Below, piece after piece: positions 41,168-45,241 of a stretch of 45,241 bases of DNA. Position 1 is the first letter of the stretch, and every line of letters starts with the position of its first letter. The notes beneath the pieces were generated by a model that worked only from the letters and a program-made list of their open reading frames with translations, did no database searches and was not told the DNA's origin. The DNA lies in the NCBI GenBank assembly GCA_036340635.1, contig JAYYYF010000030.1, positions 1-45,241 on the forward strand, read 5' to 3'. The DNA comes from GCA-002728855 sp036340635 (GTDB lineage: Bacteria; Bacteroidota; Bacteroidia; Flavobacteriales; Flavobacteriaceae). The position numbers were made by a program, and so were the translations under genes.

Positions 41168-41767
41168 ATGAATAGAGTTTTATTAAAATTATTTCTAATA
41201 TTTTTTGTTACGGTTTCTAGTTATATGAATTCTCAAGATCAACTCCCTTTCAAATCTATACCAGAATATCCTGAAAATTATAAATCTGGAAATACAGTTG
41301 TTAGAATTATCCAGGGCCTTGGGTATCGATATTATTGGGCAACTGAGGGATTAAGAAGTGAGGATTTAAAGTATCGTCCATCATCAGATGCAATGTCGGC
41401 ATATGAAACATTAGAACATATATATGGACTCGCAGAAACAATAAACAAAGCTACTTCAGGTGAAGTAAATTATCGTCCTTACAAAAATATTCCAGAAGAT
41501 TTCAGCTCAATAAGAGCTGGGACACTTGACAATCTTAAAGAGGCTGCCAATAGGTTCTTTGACAAATCATCTGATGAAATATCAAGTATGGAAATTATCT
41601 TTGAAAGTAATGGGAAAAAGAGCACTTTCCCTCTTTGGAACCTAATAAATGGCCAAATATCCGATGCTATATACCATACTGGACAGATAGTTAGCTTTAG
41701 AAGAACTACAAGTAATCCAATTAAAAAAGGAGTTAATGTTTTCATAGGAAAAACAAAAGAATTATAA
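41168..41767 (+). CDS. Secreted DinB-family protein
   Basis: A 199-aa protein with an N-terminal signal (VLLKLFLIFFVTVSSYMNSQ) and a DinB-like four-helix bundle. The family places a metal-binding His in helix 2 and again in the last helix; candidates here are ETLEHIYGLAETINKA and DAIYHTGQIVSFRR. The segment YYWATEGLRSEDLKYRPSSDAMSAYETLEH is the usual DinB opening. DinB proteins may act as thiol-dependent metalloenzymes, but most have no known substrate. Export is unusual for the family, although similar secreted forms occur in Bacteroidota. It lies 33 bases before the TauE/SafE gene and is probably co-transcribed with it. Confidence 0.78.
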   Translation: MNRVLLKLFLIFFVTVSSYMNSQDQLPFKSIPEYPENYKSGNTVVRIIQGLGYRYYWATEGLRSEDLKYRPSSDAMSAYETLEHIYGLAETINKATSGEVNYRPYKNIPEDFSSIRAGTLDNLKEAANRFFDKSSDEISSMEIIFESNGKKSTFPLWNLINGQISDAIYHTGQIVSFRRTTSNPIKKGVNVFIGKTKEL

Positions 41768-41800
41768 AATTTTATAAATAATTCTGTATATGACAAAAGA

Positions 41801-42574
41801 ATGGATATTGTAATAATTTCATTAGTTACCTTCTTTGCCGCTCTATTGACTTTCTTCTCAGGTTTTGGTTTGGGAACAATCTTGACACCAATAATGATGC
41901 TTTATTTTCCAGTAGAGATTGCTATTGCATTTACTGGGGTTGTTCATTTCTCAAACAATATATTTAAACTTTTCATAATTGGTAAGAAAGCCAGTAAAGA
42001 AGTCCTAGTAAAATTTGGAATTCCTGCTGTTTTAGCAGCATTTGCTGGTTCTTATTTACTGTTTGAATTTGATTCCAACAATATTTTTTATAGTTATAGC
42101 TTAAATAGTAAAATAATGGAGGTTTCAATGATAAAATTTATTGTTTCAGCATTGCTGATTGTTTTTGCTTTATTTGACTTAATACCATATTTTTCAAAAT
42201 TAAAATTTGGCAATAAAATTATGCCTTTTGGTGGGTTTTTAAGTGGTTTCTTTGGTGGCTTAACAGGAAATCAAGGTGCGCTTAGAAGTGCTTTTCTTAT
42301 TAAAACTGGACTTAAAAAAGAAGTTTTTATTGGAACGACAGTTGTAATTTCTTCTTTTGTTGATCTTACAAGACTAAGTATGTATGCCTCTAACTTATTG
42401 AATTTTGACCTGTCAACTTATTTTTCTTTAGCATTTTATTCAATTACTTCTGGAATAATTGGTTCTTTTTTGGGGCTTAATCTATTAAAAAAAATTACAT
42501 ATAAGTTTATAAGAACTCTGGTTGCTTGCCTTATTATTTCTCTTGCACTAGGATTGCTTCTAGGAATACTTTGA
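41801..42574 (+). CDS. TauE/SafE-family membrane permease
   Basis: A 257-aa membrane protein with about eight helices, of the TauE/SafE (DUF81) family linked to export of sulfite, sulfoacetate or other organosulfur anions. The internal duplication is visible: helix-breaking SGFGLGTILTPIMMLYFPVEIAIAFTGVVHFSNN in the first half and SGFFGGLTGNQGALRSAFLIKTGLKKEVFIGTTVV in the second. The substrate cannot be told from sequence. It follows the secreted DinB gene on the plus strand and converges with the small membrane protein gene six bases downstream. Confidence 0.88.
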   Translation: MDIVIISLVTFFAALLTFFSGFGLGTILTPIMMLYFPVEIAIAFTGVVHFSNNIFKLFIIGKKASKEVLVKFGIPAVLAAFAGSYLLFEFDSNNIFYSYSLNSKIMEVSMIKFIVSALLIVFALFDLIPYFSKLKFGNKIMPFGGFLSGFFGGLTGNQGALRSAFLIKTGLKKEVFIGTTVVISSFVDLTRLSMYASNLLNFDLSTYFSLAFYSITSGIIGSFLGLNLLKKITYKFIRTLVACLIISLALGLLLGIL

Positions 42575-42578
42575 TTCC

Positions 42579-42601
42579 TTCTATTTAGAATAATAATAGA
42601 A
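42579..42601. terminator. Weak candidate bidirectional terminator
   Basis: TTCTATT at 42579-42585 and AATAGAA at 42595-42601 form a perfect seven-base inverted repeat with a nine-base loop, between the convergent ends of the TauE gene and the small membrane protein gene. The stem is A+T-rich and no strong T run follows, so it is only a candidate. Confidence 0.25.
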
Positions 42602-42838
42602 TAGAAATAAAATTAAATAAATAAAAAGATATATTCTATAATAGTTTCGAACTTTAATGTATTCATCGTTTTCAGGATATATATTTAAAAAAAGTCCTAA
42701 GATTTCTTTTTTAAACAAAGGTTTGATGTTGATCTTCCAATCGTTAGTTTGGTAGACAATTTTTCTAAACTTACTTCTAAAATAAGTACTTGGTATACCC
42801 CAAAGAATTAAAGCAATAAGCAAAATATTTTTTGTCAT
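42581..42838 (-). CDS. Small membrane protein of unknown function
   Basis: An 85-aa protein with a hydrophobic N-terminus (NILLIALILWGIPSTYF) and a C-terminal helix (YYRIYLFIYLILFLFYYY), joined by a basic region containing KINIKPLFKKEILGLFL. Its start overlaps the stop of the DUF1295 gene by four bases (ATGA), a strong sign of translational coupling. No family was recognised. It may be an accessory subunit of the DUF1295 protein or of the whole SOUL/dehydratase-like/DUF1295 operon. Confidence 0.65.
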   Translation of the reverse strand: MTKNILLIALILWGIPSTYFRSKFRKIVYQTNDWKINIKPLFKKEILGLFLNIYPENDEYIKVRNYYRIYLFIYLILFLFYYYSK

Positions 42839-43680
42839 CTAAATAAAAGGATAGGGGTTTTCTTTAAATATTCTTGATAACTCTTCAAATGACCCCATTT
42901 CTTTTTCCCATTTGCTTCCAAAATCCTGACTCCACTTATGTGAACTAATAAAAAATATGTGAAAACAGGAGAGACTAAAGTCAGATATTGCCAACCCGAA
43001 AGGGAAGAAAAAGATATTATTGAAATACCTGCCCATAAAATAATTTCCCCTAGATAATTTGGATGTCTAGAATAAGCCCAAAGGCCTGTCTTTATAAAAT
43101 TGTCTTTGTTTTTTGGTTCTTTTCTAAAAACAGTTTTTTGGTAATCAGCAATTATTTCGATTATTAATCCAAAAACAAATAAAAAACTACCTAAATAAAA
43201 CCAATTATTAACTATTATTCCTTGATCACTTGCTATTGCAGTTAAAGCACAAGCAGAGCATAAAGAGACCCACATGCCTTGAAGGGTCCATGTCATAAAA
43301 AATTGCGTTGGTGATAGCTTAATTAATCTAAATCTTCTATCTTCTCCGGCCTTATAAATCCTTAAAAAAAGAAACCCGCCTAACCTTATTGCCCAAAAAA
43401 ATATAAATAAGAGTAAAACAAGGTTTCCTAAATTAAAATCTTTAAAAAGATAGCTTTCATAAAACACATATGTAGTAATGGTAATGTATGTAAAACTTCC
43501 AGAAAGATCAAAAAACTTTTCAGTCTGAAACATGTAGGCAGGTATAAATAAAAACCATTGAATAATAAAAGCCATCAAAATAGCACTTTTTACCAAACTA
43601 ATTTCAGTTAACAAGGCAATGGAATAGGAAACTAAAAAGGCTGTTATAGAAAATAAAGTGTTGAGTAGGGGTTGTTTCAT
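42835..43680 (-). CDS. DUF1295 membrane protein (steroid reductase/ICMT-like)
   Basis: A 281-aa membrane protein with about seven helices. Near the C-terminus it has the hallmark FIKTGLWAYSRHPNYLGEIILWAG, the RHPNYLGE motif shared by DUF1295, 3-oxo-5-alpha-steroid 4-dehydrogenases, sterol reductases and isoprenylcysteine methyltransferases, where it binds NADPH or S-adenosylmethionine. AIRLGGFLFLRIYKAGEDRRF and TLQGMWVSLCS are other DUF1295 landmarks. It is six bases downstream of the linalool dehydratase-like gene, so its substrate may be a related isoprenoid or unsaturated lipid; this is inference from context. Confidence 0.85.
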   Translation of the reverse strand: MKQPLLNTLFSITAFLVSYSIALLTEISLVKSAILMAFIIQWFLFIPAYMFQTEKFFDLSGSFTYITITTYVFYESYLFKDFNLGNLVLLLFIFFWAIRLGGFLFLRIYKAGEDRRFRLIKLSPTQFFMTWTLQGMWVSLCSACALTAIASDQGIIVNNWFYLGSFLFVFGLIIEIIADYQKTVFRKEPKNKDNFIKTGLWAYSRHPNYLGEIILWAGISIISFSSLSGWQYLTLVSPVFTYFLLVHISGVRILEANGKKKWGHLKSYQEYLKKTPILLFR

Positions 43681-43686
43681 AAAGCA

Positions 43687-44925
43687 TTATAATTGATTTT
43701 CTTCATAAGTACTCATGAGTAAAATTTTCTGGTCAAGAATATCTTTCCAATTCATTTCCTTAACATCGGGTATTTTATAAATTTGATCGTGACCCCAATC
43801 ATAATTTAAAATTGTTTCCCATCCTAAATGAACCTTGGTCCATAAAATAGGACCGTTGTAAATTTCATTATTTATACCCTTGTAGATATAATGGTGAGCA
43901 TCTTGTTTTTGATAAAGATTTCTATCTACAGAATTACGCAATTTTGTAAACAAGCTAATATCATTAAATTCTTTAGCTGCAATCATTCCCGTCATCGTTG
44001 CTAGAGGAGAAGCTTTGGCCTCATGATCTTCACGAACGTATGCAAACGGGCCTATTTCTTTAGTAAAATATTTTTTCCAAACAGGATATAAGGCATCATT
44101 ATAATCCTTTTCATAGGATCTTAAAAACGTCATTGTCCATGCATTTGTGTACCCTGAAAGAAGAGTGTTTGAATAACCCATATCTGTACTATACATCTTG
44201 TGATAGAATCCATATTTTTTATCAACCATTTTGTCTTTAATAAAACTAATCGTCCATTTTGCCTCTTCTTCTGAATAATTTGTCCCATATAATTTGTCAT
44301 ATATTTTTAAGCTTAATAAAGTAATAGAGTTACACTGAGCAAAGTATCTCCCAGGTTCACAGTCAGCCCCCTCATGTTTTCCTTCTAAATGATGTCTTCT
44401 CATCTCATCAACAATTTTATTTGTTAACCAAGTATACTCGAGACTAAATTCTTCACTTCCAGTTATTAAATGATACAATCCATACATAAGATTAAGATGA
44501 GCTTTGTACATAATATTACCCTCAGAAATAGGATCCTCTCCCATCCCATATGCAATCCAATCTCCCCACACTCTTTTTGATTTCATTTTTTTTATCATAA
44601 TTTGCATTAAATGTTTAGCCTTTGAAGCGTGATCCTTGCTAATAATTACTATAGAAGGAACAGAATAAGAGGCAAACGCAATTCCGTATCTCCAGCGGAG
44701 TTGTTCGGAAACATCCCATCCTGGAAATTCATCACCTGTTATATCCATTATACTATAAGTCTCATAAACATAATTAAACTGTCCTATTTCATCTTTCTGA
44801 AGTGTTCTTTTTCCTATAGGTTTAAAATAATTTTCTCCAGGGGGAAGAGAAAAAGGATAAAAAAAATAGGCCAATATTGCTATTGCAAAAGTTAATAGAA
44901 GGGTAGTTATTAAAAATTTCCTCAT
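43687..44925 (-). CDS. Linalool dehydratase/isomerase-family protein
   Basis: About 412 aa with an N-terminal signal/anchor (FLITTLLLTFAIAILAYFF). ATG at 44925 directly follows the SOUL stop; an upstream ATG at 44940 overlaps it. From memory of the Castellaniella defragrans linalool dehydratase/isomerase, several blocks align well: KRVWGDW, GxDPIxxxNIMYKxHLNLMYGLY, CEPxxYFxQCNS and YTxAW. Residues matching that enzyme's active site include Met139, His143, Cys189 and Cys198 (numbering from 44925), with the nine-residue Cys spacing kept. A third active-site Cys near the N-terminus seems absent (the region reads SIMDITGDEFPGW). So an alpha/alpha-barrel hydro-lyase or isomerase is likely, but the substrate may differ. 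Confidence 0.82.
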   Translation of the reverse strand: MRKFLITTLLLTFAIAILAYFFYPFSLPPGENYFKPIGKRTLQKDEIGQFNYVYETYSIMDITGDEFPGWDVSEQLRWRYGIAFASYSVPSIVIISKDHASKAKHLMQIMIKKMKSKRVWGDWIAYGMGEDPISEGNIMYKAHLNLMYGLYHLITGSEEFSLEYTWLTNKIVDEMRRHHLEGKHEGADCEPGRYFAQCNSITLLSLKIYDKLYGTNYSEEEAKWTISFIKDKMVDKKYGFYHKMYSTDMGYSNTLLSGYTNAWTMTFLRSYEKDYNDALYPVWKKYFTKEIGPFAYVREDHEAKASPLATMTGMIAAKEFNDISLFTKLRNSVDRNLYQKQDAHHYIYKGINNEIYNGPILWTKVHLGWETILNYDWGHDQIYKIPDVKEMNWKDILDQKILLMSTYEENQL

Positions 44926-44926
44926 G

Positions 44927-45241
44927 CTATTTATATTCAATTTCTACATGGATTTCATTTCTTCGATTAAAAAACTTATATGGGCCATTATATACCAAAA
45001 TATAAGGAATACCCTTTGTTTTTATTTCCATTTTATCAAGTAATTGTAATAAAATGTTAGTATTACGAAGTTCACTTGTAGAATTACTATATCCGCTATA
45101 TCCTATAGATGCAACATACGTTGGATTCGAAAAATAAGATTCCACTTCATATCCTTTAGGCAAGCTTAATGAATCTTTAACATACTTTCTTGGAAGAACA
45201 AATTCCATATTCTTCTTATCAACAGACATATATACTGGAGT
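44927..45241 (-). CDS. SOUL-family haem-binding protein (C-terminal part, runs off the window)
   Basis: The frame is open to the window edge, so only the last 104 residues are visible. The fragment contains TPVYMSVDKKNMEFVLPRKY, matching the SOUL pattern TPVYM...MSFVxPxxY, and ends with NGPYKFFNRRNEIHVEIE, matching the RRNEVxVEI end of the family. SOUL/HBP proteins bind haem or related tetrapyrroles. An internal ATG at 45229 is not the true start, because TPVY upstream belongs to the domain. Its stop is followed after one base by the ATG of the dehydratase-like gene, so it is the upstream member of that operon. Confidence 0.8.
   Translation of the reverse strand, partial: TPVYMSVDKKNMEFVLPRKYVKDSLSLPKGYEVESYFSNPTYVASIGYSGYSNSTSELRNTNILLQLLDKMEIKTKGIPYILVYNGPYKFFNRRNEIHVEIEYK

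Noticed and set aside
42839..43036. 65-codon minus-strand frame inside the DUF1295 gene
   Set aside because: It is another frame of the same strand within a well-supported gene, without any recognisable domain.
1..45241. Mobile elements, CRISPR arrays, prophage genes or toxin-antitoxin pairs
   Set aside because: No transposase, integrase, cas, phage structural gene, regularly spaced repeat or typical toxin-antitoxin pair was found on either strand by reading.

Overview
The window looks like the chromosome of a marine-type member of the Flavobacteriia (Bacteroidota). By eye it is about 30% G+C, genes are tightly packed, and clear Shine-Dalgarno sites are almost absent. Several genes have the Bacteroidota promoter motif TAnnTTTG upstream. 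Marker genes agree: bshA (bacillithiol), TamB beside tsaD, an LptD-RidA pair, a lone MCE protein, and many lipoproteins with short N-termini ending in Cys. No phage, insertion sequence, CRISPR array or rRNA was seen. Nearly all of it reads as ordinary vertically inherited chromosome.

Layout. 1-350: the end of a fibronectin-like protein and a tRNA-Arg(TCT). 404-2937 (+): alanine dehydrogenase, a DUF4442 protein and a nitronate monooxygenase. 2943-5809 (-): tsaD, rsmE and an AI-2E-type permease, divergent from tamB (5849-10162, +). 10222-13088 (+): pfkA, gapA and an N-acetylglucosamine kinase. 13085-16129 (-): lptD and ridA. 16241-25464 (+): amidase, MCE protein, two halves of a heterodisulfide-reductase-like Fe-S system separated by a HAD protein, a conserved unknown, a NagZ-type GH3/serine-hydrolase fusion, and bshA. 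25466-27744 (-): a Kazal-type lipoprotein translationally joined to a penicillin acylase. 27844-28812 (+): a small membrane protein and a Bax-inhibitor-1 homologue.

28814-35611 (-): a long same-strand stretch. It holds a CD225/DUF2752 pair, small lipoproteins and membrane proteins, galE with a Na+/sugar symporter whose binding residues match vSGLT, and a small redox group (Tat-type Rieske lipoprotein, four-helix His-rich membrane protein, YceI). 35734-37392 (+): a D-aminoacylase-like lipoprotein. 37452-41105 (-): small secreted or lipid-anchored proteins and diaminopropionate ammonia-lyase. 41168-42574 (+): a secreted DinB protein and a TauE/SafE permease, sharing a palindromic divergent promoter region with the ammonia-lyase. 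42581-45241 (-): an apparent operon of SOUL haem-binding protein (cut by the window edge), a linalool dehydratase/isomerase-family protein, a DUF1295 membrane reductase-like protein and a small membrane protein.

The points most worth a second look are: the linalool dehydratase/isomerase homologue in an operon with SOUL and DUF1295 genes; the Rieske/four-helix/YceI redox group; the Kazal-acylase pair; and two genes (tamB and the deacylase) whose evident N-termini have no ATG, GTG or TTG and seem to need ATT or ATA starts.
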